A DNA stretch of 37,623 nt, from positions 1 through 37,623 of the forward strand of contig CADAAJ010000007.1 in assembly GCA_902785855.1 (NCBI GenBank), given 5' to 3'. Numbering within the stretch: the first letter of the stretch is position 1; each line of letters begins with the position of its first letter. Source of the DNA: an uncultured Methanobrevibacter sp. (GTDB taxonomy: Archaea > Methanobacteriota > Methanobacteria > Methanobacteriales > Methanobacteriaceae). Positions 16,054-22,880 of the stretch are shown here, piece by piece. The notes below the pieces were generated by a model, which did no database searches, had not been told where the DNA came from, and saw only the letters and a program-made list of their open reading frames with translations. Both the position numbers and the translations under genes were made by a program.

Positions 16054-17751
16054 TTAAATTGGAACGTTAGGAATTCTTTCATTAATATTGTTCCTATTTG
16101 AACCAGAACCCATTGTTAAATATAAGTTTTTCATTTTCTCTTTAGTATGAGAACCTAAAGAATAATTAAGTTTAACAACTAATCCAATATTGGCAAATCT
16201 GGTTTTGAAATATTTTAAAGAAACCCAACCAGTAGGTACTTTACCTGAACCCATATCATAACTACGATAGGAATTACTTACTAATACTTTCTTACCATCA
16301 GAACTAGCATCAATAATAGATACATAATGACCAGGGAGGAAAGCAATTAATGCAGCTCCTCCTTTAGCAACAGTTTTTACAGCTTTGTTAATAGTACTTC
16401 CATAGAAATAATAAGATTTAAAATGTGTTGAATCAACAGCTTTTTTAAGAACAGGGATATTAACACCGCTTACAACATGAGCTTTAATTTGGAAATATTT
16501 TTCTGAATGGTAATTTCTTAAAGCCTGAGAGCACATACTAGCTGAAGTTGGTCCACAGGTATAAGGAGTGTTTTGAATATCACGAACTTCAGAGTAAGTT
16601 AAAGCTTTTCCTTTAAGAGATGCAGTAATAGTTTCAGGCCAATAACTTTTAACATTATGTTTGACACGTTTAATGTTTAATTTTTGTTCTATAACATTCC
16701 ATTTTTCACGTTTAATAATATGGTAATAATGAGGACAATCTTTGGTAGCAAAGAATGTGAATTTTGGTAATTTACCATATAAATATAAAGAATAACTGTC
16801 TCTTTTAATAGCTTTCTTGTATTGGGATTTTTTAAGACAATATTTTCCATCTTCATCAGCCATCACATACTTAGAAGACATGTAATCAATATCAGGAACA
16901 CCATCTTCCATAGGAATAGCATTTTTATAAAAGTTTATAACATTGCCTTTGATACATTTAATCTTTTTAGAAGTTTTATAGTTATCAAAAAAAACTTCAA
17001 CATTATATGTACCAGCTGAAAGATCAGGTTTTATAACAACAAAACCCTCTTCATTAGTTTTTTCGTTGAATACTTTATGACCAATTTTAATTTTAATATT
17101 TTTATTGGAAATAAAATCAGAAGACCCTCTTAAATAAATTCTAAGATAACCATTAGTGAGTAATTTGGAATTTCCAATAATAATGTCTTTAGATTCAAGA
17201 ACATTAACCTGAACAGTTTTTGAAAGTTTATTATAAATATCATCACCATCAAAAGAAACATCCATTGAGGTTGTTGATTCTGGTAAATTAACATTAATAG
17301 CTATTGAACCATCATTATCTGTAGTATATTCTTGAGTTTTTTTATTAAAATTGACAGTTAATTTTTTATTAACAACAGGAATATCATTTGCATCTTTTAA
17401 ATAAACAAAATAATAATCTCCACTTTTAACAAAATTTGAAGAAGTTAAAATTTTTAAATCTGATTTAGAAGAAGTTAACTCATAATCAAAGGATGGTGAA
17501 TTTAATTGATAATTTTTCAGAGATGAAAGTTTAGGATCATTTAAATCAGTGAAATCCTTATCTGAGTATTCATCTAAATTTACTACATTATTATAAGTTA
17601 AAGTATCTTTATTATCATCACTAACTATTATATTTTCATCTTGGTTTTTTTGAACAAAATCAGTTGAATTATCATTACTTGCTGATACTGCTCCAATAAC
17701 CAAAAATGATAAAATGATTAATATAAAGAAAAAATTTAATTTATTTTTCAT
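16054..17751 (-). CDS. Secreted protein with C39-like cysteine peptidase domain
   Basis: The protein has 565 residues. A signal peptide (1-24, ending VSAS) leads into a low-complexity acidic stretch and two Ig-like domains (about 100-185 and 190-265), typical of archaeal surface proteins. The C-terminal domain is a papain-like cysteine peptidase of the C39 type: C399 in TCGPTSASM, H475 in GHYVSI and N493 in VSNSY form the expected triad. No C-terminal membrane helix or clear pseudomurein-binding repeat is seen, so attachment is unclear. Targets may be peptide crosslinks of pseudomurein or other surface proteins. There is no ribosome binding site; a TATA box about 25 bases upstream predicts a leaderless mRNA. 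Confidence 0.82.
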   Translation of the reverse strand: MKNKLNFFFILIILSFLVIGAVSASNDNSTDFVQKNQDENIIVSDDNKDTLTYNNVVNLDEYSDKDFTDLNDPKLSSLKNYQLNSPSFDYELTSSKSDLKILTSSNFVKSGDYYFVYLKDANDIPVVNKKLTVNFNKKTQEYTTDNDGSIAINVNLPESTTSMDVSFDGDDIYNKLSKTVQVNVLESKDIIIGNSKLLTNGYLRIYLRGSSDFISNKNIKIKIGHKVFNEKTNEEGFVVIKPDLSAGTYNVEVFFDNYKTSKKIKCIKGNVINFYKNAIPMEDGVPDIDYMSSKYVMADEDGKYCLKKSQYKKAIKRDSYSLYLYGKLPKFTFFATKDCPHYYHIIKREKWNVIEQKLNIKRVKHNVKSYWPETITASLKGKALTYSEVRDIQNTPYTCGPTSASMCSQALRNYHSEKYFQIKAHVVSGVNIPVLKKAVDSTHFKSYYFYGSTINKAVKTVAKGGAALIAFLPGHYVSIIDASSDGKKVLVSNSYRSYDMGSGKVPTGWVSLKYFKTRFANIGLVVKLNYSLGSHTKEKMKNLYLTMGSGSNRNNINERIPNVPI

Positions 17752-17767
17752 ATTAAATAATTAGAAT

Positions 17768-17781
17768 TTAATATATTTAAA
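17768..17781 (-). promoter_or_regulatory. TATA box of the C39-like peptidase gene
   Basis: TTTAAATATATTAA on the minus strand is centred about 24 bases before the ATG at 17751, which puts the transcription start at or next to the A of the start codon. Confidence 0.5.
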
Positions 17782-17844
17782 TTGAATTGATTTTAAAAAA
17801 AATAGTAAAAGAAATAAAATAATAAAAAAAGAATAATAAAAACT

Positions 17845-17880
17845 AAAATAAGTTAAATTAAGTTTAAAAAAACTTATTTT
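17845..17880. repeat. Inverted repeat in the gatA upstream region
   Basis: AAAATAAGTT (17845-17854) and AACTTATTTT (17871-17880) are perfect 10-bp arms with a 16-base spacer. It lies about 90 bases upstream of the gatA TATA box, between divergent genes. Nothing else is recognisable in the 279-base gap besides promoters. Confidence 0.4.
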
Positions 17881-17970
17881 ATAAATTAGACAAATAAAAA
17901 ATAAATATGATAAAAATTATTTGATATAGGCAAGTAAAAAATTTAACTTAATGAATAGAAAAAAAACAAC

Positions 17971-17978
17971 TATATAAA
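17971..17978 (+). promoter_or_regulatory. TATA box of gatA
   Basis: TATATAAA preceded by an A-rich BRE-like segment. A start about 25 bases downstream gives a leader of about 30 bases that includes the AGGTG ribosome binding site at 18021-18025. Confidence 0.55.
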
Positions 17979-18030
17979 CATTAAAAAATAAAATATTAAT
18001 ATTATAATTTACGATTATTAAGGTGTTTTA

Positions 18031-19401
18031 ATGAACATTATTGAAAAATTAAACTCTATAAAAAATGGAGAAATGACAGCTAAAGAGAATGTCGAAGGCT
18101 TCATTAAAGTTATAGATGAAAATAACGAAAAAATTAATGCTTTTATTGAATTAGATAAAGAAAATGCATTAAAAAAAGCTGAAGCTATTGATAAAAAAAT
18201 AGCAAATGGAGAAGATGTTGGTTCTTTAGCTGGATTAGTATTCGGTATTAAAGCAAACATTAATGTTGAAGACATGATTATTTCAGCAGCTTCCAAAACT
18301 TTAGAAGACTATATTGGAAGTTATAATGCAACTGTAGTTAATGAAATTCTTGCTGAAGATGGAATTATCATTGGAATTTTGAATATGGATGAATTTGCAG
18401 CAGGAAGTTCAACTGAAACTTCATACTATGGACCTACCCAAAATCCTGCAGCAATGGGAAGAATTCCAGGAGGTTCCAGTGGAGGTTGTGCAGCAGCAAT
18501 TGCAGCTGAAATGTGTGATATTTCAATCGGTTCTGATACTGGTGGATCCATTAGAAATCCAGCTTCACACTGTGGTGTATTAGGATTTAAACCAACATAT
18601 GGTGCTGTATCAAGACAGGGTTTACTTGATTTATCAATGAGTTTAGACCAAATCGGACCTCTTGCAAATGATGTAAGTGGAATTGCACTAGCTTTAAATA
18701 CAATTGTTGAATATGATGAAACTGAATGTACTACTTTAAACTATGATAAACCAGATTTTACAGAAGTTTTAGGAGATAATAGTTTAGAAGGTATGAAAAT
18801 AGCTGTTTGTAAAGAGTTTATTGATGTTACTGATGATGAAATTAATAATACTGTAAATAAAGCTATTAAAAAATTAGTTGATGCTGGTGCAGAACTTGTA
18901 GAGGTAAGTTTTGATTATATTGATTTATGTTTACCAACTTATTATCTAATTAACTATGTTGAATTCTTCTCTGCAACTAGAAAATATGATGGAAGAGATT
19001 ATGGTTCAAGAATTGAAGAAGTATGTGGAGATGAAGTTTTAAGAAGAATTAAAATTGGTTCACATATTGCAGAAGCTGAATTCAGTGGTAAATATTACAA
19101 ACAAGCTTTAAAAGCAAGATCAGTTATTAGAGGTGAAATAACCTCAATGCTTGAAAATGTTGATTTAATCGTAGGACCTACAGTTCCAAAACTTCCTCAC
19201 GAAATTGGAGAAAAATTAGAACCAATGGAAATGTATGCTTATGATATTTTAACAGTTATTGCAAACCTTGCAGGAATTCCGGCTGCAAGTATACCAGCAG
19301 GAAAAGTTAATGATATTCCAGTTGGATTACAAATTCAAGCAAAACCATTAGATGATTTAAAAATTATCAAAGCAATGAGTGTATTTGAAAACACTCAATA
19401 A
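18031..19401 (+). CDS. gatA: Asp-tRNA(Asn)/Glu-tRNA(Gln) amidotransferase subunit A
   Basis: The protein has 456 residues. It has the amidase signature with the Ser-cisSer-Lys triad: lysine in VFGIKANINV (about 70-79), GGSSGGCAAAIAAE (about 146-159) and SDTGGSIRNPASHCG (about 170-184). GatA releases ammonia from glutamine and passes it to GatB, which converts misacylated Asp-tRNA(Asn) to Asn-tRNA(Asn). Archaea that lack AsnRS depend on this route. gatB and gatC are not next to it. AGGTG lies 5 bases before the ATG. A strong TATA box lies upstream. Confidence 0.95.
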   Translation: MNIIEKLNSIKNGEMTAKENVEGFIKVIDENNEKINAFIELDKENALKKAEAIDKKIANGEDVGSLAGLVFGIKANINVEDMIISAASKTLEDYIGSYNATVVNEILAEDGIIIGILNMDEFAAGSSTETSYYGPTQNPAAMGRIPGGSSGGCAAAIAAEMCDISIGSDTGGSIRNPASHCGVLGFKPTYGAVSRQGLLDLSMSLDQIGPLANDVSGIALALNTIVEYDETECTTLNYDKPDFTEVLGDNSLEGMKIAVCKEFIDVTDDEINNTVNKAIKKLVDAGAELVEVSFDYIDLCLPTYYLINYVEFFSATRKYDGRDYGSRIEEVCGDEVLRRIKIGSHIAEAEFSGKYYKQALKARSVIRGEITSMLENVDLIVGPTVPKLPHEIGEKLEPMEMYAYDILTVIANLAGIPAASIPAGKVNDIPVGLQIQAKPLDDLKIIKAMSVFENTQ

Positions 19402-19440
19402 ATTCTTTTTTTTACATAACACATTTAATCAAATTAATTT

Positions 19441-19453
19441 TTTACACTTGAAA
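19441..19453 (+). other. Isolated exact origin-box sequence
   Basis: TTTACACTTGAAA is the exact reverse complement of the origin-region copy at 34443-34455 and, as I recall it, the minimal origin recognition box of Methanothermobacter. It lies just upstream of the TATA box (19460-19469) of the CobQ-like gene, so it could be a regulatory Orc1/Cdc6 site. Confidence 0.5.
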
Positions 19454-19459
19454 TATACC

Positions 19460-19469
19460 TTTAAATATT
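19460..19469 (+). promoter_or_regulatory. TATA box of the CobQ-like gene
   Basis: TTTAAATATT about 45 bases before the ATG at 19510. The leader would hold GAGGT (19498-19502) as the ribosome binding site. Confidence 0.45.
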
Positions 19470-19509
19470 AAAAAAAAATAAAAAAATAATTAATGTCGAG
19501 GTTATTTTT

Positions 19510-21003
19510 ATGACAAAAATTGGACTTGCATACATTAATGGAGCAGTTCCCGGATTTGAAGACTTTGGAAATTTACCAACAGATATTGTTAAAGAAAATG
19601 GGCTAGTAAATGGTTTAAAAGCTAGTGAAGAATTAGATGCTTTAATAATACCTGGTGGAACCTTAATTGAATCAAATGATATCAACATGGGTTTAAACAA
19701 AGAAATAAAAAAAATGGCAAAAGATGGAAAACCAATAATTGGGATATGTGCAGGTTTCCAGCTTTTATCAAACCAGATTGATATAGGTCGTAAATCCCCA
19801 GTACCAATAGTTAAAGAAGGTCTTGGAATAATCGATGTTAATTTTTCACCATTAATTACAAGTGATAGAGTAAAAGCAAAAGTATTTGATAACTCATTTA
19901 TTACAAAAAACCAGAAAGAAGATGTTGATGGTTTTCATACTCACACATATGGTAAAGTTGAAGGTGATGCAAAACCGTTATTCTATTCTAAAGTTCAGAG
20001 AATGAATTATGGAGATACAAATGAAAAAGGTGATTATAACATCTTTTCAGGAGCCTGTAATGATGACGGTAATGTAATCGGTACAATGATTCATGGAATT
20101 TTAGATGAAAATCCGATTATTGTAGAAAATTTTTTAGAACAAATAGATATTTCAGATACTCAAGAAATTTACAATAGAAATAAAAAAGTGAAAAAATTCC
20201 TTCAAAATGAGGTTGGAATTAACACAAACATGAAAATTCCAGAAGGAAAAAGTTTGAAAAAACCTAAATATTTGATGATTGGCAGTAATGGTTCAGATTC
20301 TGGAAAAACATTTATATTAACTGGTCTTGCAGGTGCTATAAGAAAAAGAGGATATAAAGTTGCACTTTTAAAAGTAGGACCTGATGTGCGTGATATTATA
20401 CCTGGACTATATTTGACAAAAGGTAAGATGGAAAATTTCGCATCAATAAAAATTGGACATCTTGGATGGAGTGATATTAAATCTACAATAGAAAAATTGA
20501 ATAAATCTGAGTATGATATTGTATTAATTGAAGGTGTGATGAGTGTCTTTACAGGACTTTTAAATGAAAAAGTACCTTTTTCAGCAGCTGAAATTGCGAT
20601 GTCATCTGATATACCAATGATACTAGCATCTGGTGTGAATAAAGGTGGAATTGAGTCTGCTGCAATAGATTTAGTTTCACATGCAAATATGTTGGAAAAA
20701 TTTGGAGTTTCTGTAGAATCAATATTACTAAATAAAGTATACAATGAAGAAATTTTTAACAATGTTGTACCATATATTAAAAACAATACAAATGTGAAAA
20801 ATGTAATGAAACTCCCAAAATTAAAATCAGCTGATATGAGAGGCTTTATTCCTGAAGTTGAAATAAGATACGAATTGTTTAGTGAACATGCAATGGATTT
20901 AATTGAAAATAATTTAGATATCAATGAAATAATAAATATGGCAAAAGAAGTTGAATTTAAAAAAATATACTCATTTGATGAAATAAAAGAAAAGGTGATA
21001 TAA
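19510..21003 (+). CDS. CobB/CobQ-like amidotransferase with permuted domains
   Basis: The protein has 497 residues. The N-terminal half is a class I (CobQ-type) glutamine amidotransferase domain: nucleophile C80 in GICAGFQLLS, and H195 in GTMIHGILDE. The C-terminal half is the P-loop amide ligase domain: GSNGSDSGKT at 258-267, followed by KVGPDVRDIIPGLYL and IVLIEGVMSVF. In CbiA/CobB and CobQ the order is the reverse, ATPase first. The enzyme probably amidates a carboxylate of a tetrapyrrole or another cofactor using ATP and glutamine. CbiB and CbiG are encoded about 15 kb away, but the actual substrate is not shown. GAGGT lies 7 bases before the ATG. It overlaps the next gene by one base. 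Confidence 0.85.
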   Translation: MTKIGLAYINGAVPGFEDFGNLPTDIVKENGLVNGLKASEELDALIIPGGTLIESNDINMGLNKEIKKMAKDGKPIIGICAGFQLLSNQIDIGRKSPVPIVKEGLGIIDVNFSPLITSDRVKAKVFDNSFITKNQKEDVDGFHTHTYGKVEGDAKPLFYSKVQRMNYGDTNEKGDYNIFSGACNDDGNVIGTMIHGILDENPIIVENFLEQIDISDTQEIYNRNKKVKKFLQNEVGINTNMKIPEGKSLKKPKYLMIGSNGSDSGKTFILTGLAGAIRKRGYKVALLKVGPDVRDIIPGLYLTKGKMENFASIKIGHLGWSDIKSTIEKLNKSEYDIVLIEGVMSVFTGLLNEKVPFSAAEIAMSSDIPMILASGVNKGGIESAAIDLVSHANMLEKFGVSVESILLNKVYNEEIFNNVVPYIKNNTNVKNVMKLPKLKSADMRGFIPEVEIRYELFSEHAMDLIENNLDINEIINMAKEVEFKKIYSFDEIKEKVI

Positions 21004-21416
21004 TGGCACTTAATTTAAGTCCTGAAAAAGGTGTTAAACTTACAAAAAAAGATAGAGCTCATGTATTGACAAAAATGAAACAAGGATGGAAAGCAAACTG
21101 TTATATTCCAGATTATGTATTTGATGAAAATGGAGATATTCAAATAGCTTCTGATAAAAACCGCAGAGTTATAAAAATAGTAAAAATAGAAGAAGATGGA
21201 ATTCACATTGAAAAAGCTCTAAAAAGTAAAACACTAAGAATTCCTTGGTCAAAAATAGCTGTAATAAATAAATCCAAAGAAGTAAAAGAAGGATTGGAAA
21301 TAAAAATGCGTGACGGAAAATATGTTTCATTCAGCATTTATAATTCCTATAAAATTCAACAAATTACTGAATTTATTGCAAACTACATTGCAGATAAATC
21401 AAATAATAGAATTTAA
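21003..21416 (+). CDS. Conserved-looking small protein of unknown function
   Basis: The protein has 137 residues. I do not recognise the family. It is basic, with no signal peptide or membrane helix. The predicted pattern is a short helical start (LTKKDRAHVLTKMKQGW) and then alternating beta strands (IKIVKIEEDGIHIEK, LRIPWSKIAVI, LEIKMRDGKYVSFSIYN) ending in a helix. This strand-rich barrel followed by a C-terminal helix recalls PH/GRAM-like domains, but that is only an impression. It starts inside the stop of the CobQ-like gene (TAATG), and GGTGAT lies just before, so the two are translated together and may work together. Confidence 0.75.
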   Translation: MALNLSPEKGVKLTKKDRAHVLTKMKQGWKANCYIPDYVFDENGDIQIASDKNRRVIKIVKIEEDGIHIEKALKSKTLRIPWSKIAVINKSKEVKEGLEIKMRDGKYVSFSIYNSYKIQQITEFIANYIADKSNNRI

Positions 21417-21417
21417 C

Positions 21418-22098
21418 TTATTCCAAATATTTATCAATAATATCTTTACCTTTAAGTAAAATTAAATTATTTTCTTGGGCATACTTACGGGCATCATCAA
21501 TAGAAGTAGCTTGACCTGTCTTACCATCCATCATCTCACAAACAACACAAACAGGAGTAACACCAGCCATTTCACATAATGCAAGACCAATTTCAGTGTG
21601 TCCCTGCCTGTTTTTAACAAGCCCGTCTGCTCCTCTTAAAAGACAAACATGACCAGGTGATCTAAAAGTAGAACCAAATTCATCGAATTTTTTATCTTTC
21701 ATCATCAAAGCCATTTCAGAAATTGTCATTGCTCTGTCATGATCTGTTACACCTGTGAAAGATTTTCTATGATTTACCCAGATTGAAAATGATGATCTTT
21801 CATCGTATGGAATATCATTTGGAGCAAGAGCTTCAAGTTCAGGATATTTTTCAGATGCTGCATTCATAATATCAACCATAAATGGTAATTTAATTTCATC
21901 ACAGAAATCAGAATGTAGACAATTACAAATTAATCCGCCAGCATCATTTCTCATAGTAGCTATTGATTTAGGAGTTACAAATTCAGAAGCGATAATCATA
22001 TCCACTTCTCCTTCCCTATCATCATCATCAAAAACTAGTACAAACTCACCATTTCTAATAGCTTCAAAAGCTTTTTCTAAATCAGTTTCGTGATTCAT
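21418..22098 (-). CDS. ribB: 3,4-dihydroxy-2-butanone 4-phosphate synthase
   Basis: The protein has 226 residues, a stand-alone RibB without a GTP cyclohydrolase II domain. It converts ribulose 5-phosphate to the four-carbon precursor of riboflavin. Visible motifs are the acidic loop DDDDREGEVDMI (about 24-35), RHRFTGVTDHDRA-type segment NHRKSFTGVTDHDRA (about 109-123) and RRQGHTE-type NRQGHTEIGLALC (about 164-176). The GGAG ribosome binding site is 8 bases before the ATG. A complete FMN riboswitch aptamer with its own TATA box lies directly upstream, so FMN should feed back on this step. Its stop is one base from the stop of the convergent unknown gene. Confidence 0.96.
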   Translation of the reverse strand: MNHETDLEKAFEAIRNGEFVLVFDDDDREGEVDMIIASEFVTPKSIATMRNDAGGLICNCLHSDFCDEIKLPFMVDIMNAASEKYPELEALAPNDIPYDERSSFSIWVNHRKSFTGVTDHDRAMTISEMALMMKDKKFDEFGSTFRSPGHVCLLRGADGLVKNRQGHTEIGLALCEMAGVTPVCVVCEMMDGKTGQATSIDDARKYAQENNLILLKGKDIIDKYLE

Positions 22099-22130
22099 AG
22101 TAATATCTCCTTATTTACTAGAACCAGGGC
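22098..22130 (-). promoter_or_regulatory. ribB riboswitch expression platform
   Basis: On the mRNA, GCCCUGG (22130-22124) can pair with CAGGGC (22263-22258) in the conserved 5' strand of the aptamer. It is followed by UAGUAA (22120-22115) and UUACUA (22103-22098), which can form a 6-bp stem with the GGAG ribosome binding site in its loop and the start codon at its base. This fits switching at translation, not at a terminator: no U-tract is present. The structure is deduced by eye. Confidence 0.5.
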
Positions 22131-22148
22131 TAAAAATAACTATTATCT

Positions 22149-22270
22149 TCTCTTCCATCCGGACTATCACCGTCGGTTTTGGAATTTCACCAAATCAACA
22201 TTATCATGCTCGTGGACTTATTTTATTAAAATCACCACCGGTGGAGAATTTCACTCCGCCCTGAGAACGT
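22149..22270 (-). ncRNA. FMN riboswitch (RFN element)
   Basis: Read on the minus strand, the segment contains the conserved blocks in order: TTCTCAGGGCGGAGTGAAAT near the 5' end (22265-22246), TCTCCACCGGTGGT, AAGTCCACGAGC, GATTTGGTGAAATTCC, AAAACCGACGGTGATAGTCC, GGATGGAAGAGA at the 3' end. These are the six-stem RFN core, including GTGAAATTC repeated twice and the P1 closing strands. RFN elements bind FMN and shut off riboflavin genes; they are mainly bacterial. This one precedes ribB by 51 bases. Confidence 0.95.
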
Positions 22271-22290
22271 ATTAAAAAATATATTTATTA

Positions 22291-22299
22291 TATATAAAA
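22291..22299 (-). promoter_or_regulatory. TATA box driving the riboswitch-ribB transcript
   Basis: TTTTATATA on the minus strand lies about 25 bases before the first base of the aptamer (22270), so transcription would start at the aptamer's 5' end. ribB is therefore likely transcribed separately from ribK. Confidence 0.55.
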
Positions 22300-22317
22300 T
22301 ACTTTATGGTAAAAAAA

Positions 22318-22692
22318 TTAAAATTCTAAATTTACAATATCTCCATCTTCAAATCCATATTTATCTCTTAGTTTATCTTTTGAAATAAATTCAAGATAAT
22401 TTTCTTCATGAGTTGTTTTAGCAGGAAAAACAATAGCACCTTCAATTTTATCATTTAATTTGGCTTCAATATACTTAACAGAGCCAAAACCTTCTTCAGG
22501 CTGTATTAAATTTTGGCAATTGTTTTTAATTTTATTAATTTCTGATAAATATTCCTCACTTACAATAACATTTAATGTTCCGGGAAAAGGAATAAAACCT
22601 AAATTTTTTTGAAATTCATTAACATAAAAATCTTTAGATAGAAAAAATGCAGCTTTTCCCAAACCGGTTGTAACTTCACCATCAATTTTCAT
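22318..22692 (-). CDS. ribK: CTP-dependent riboflavin kinase, archaeal type
   Basis: The protein has 124 residues. It phosphorylates riboflavin to FMN using CTP. The family (DUF120; MJ0056 is the studied member) is recognised by GEVTTGLGKAAFFLS (about 5-19), GFIPFPGTLNVIV (about 32-44, with the nucleotide/metal loop), and the C-terminal FEDGDIVNLEF. It is the kinase domain alone, without the N-terminal helix-turn-helix found in the archaeal riboflavin regulator RbkR. AGAGG lies 7 bases before the ATG. A T-run on the minus strand right after the stop (about 22311-22317) may end its transcript before the ribB promoter. Confidence 0.92.
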   Translation of the reverse strand: MKIDGEVTTGLGKAAFFLSKDFYVNEFQKNLGFIPFPGTLNVIVSEEYLSEINKIKNNCQNLIQPEEGFGSVKYIEAKLNDKIEGAIVFPAKTTHEENYLEFISKDKLRDKYGFEDGDIVNLEF

Positions 22693-22851
22693 TAAAAAAC
22701 CTCTAATTAAATAACATCTATAAAATATATTATCAATATAATGATAGCAACTTTCAAGTAAATAAAATGATGAATTTATATTGAAAAATTTAATTTATAA
22801 AATATAGATTCAATACATATGTTATAGTATTTTAGTTTATAAATATTTTTA

Positions 22852-22880
22852 AAAATAAAAAAAAGGTGTATAAAACACCT
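22852..22880 (-). terminator. Hairpin plus U-tract ending the adhesin gene
   Basis: AGGTGT (22864-22869) and ACACCT (22875-22880) pair around a 5-base loop, followed on the minus strand by an almost pure T-run (22863-22852). It overlaps the stop codon (22881-22879). It looks like a bacterial intrinsic terminator; in archaea the U-tract is probably the active part. Confidence 0.6.

Noticed and set aside
20202-20924. 240-residue minus-strand frame
   Set aside because: It is antisense to the P-loop domain of the CobQ-like gene; its residue pattern is that of a complement, with no domain.
22141-22275. Short coding frame across the ribB upstream region
   Set aside because: The plus-strand open frame here (22090-22275) is the complement of the FMN aptamer, whose conserved blocks explain the sequence.
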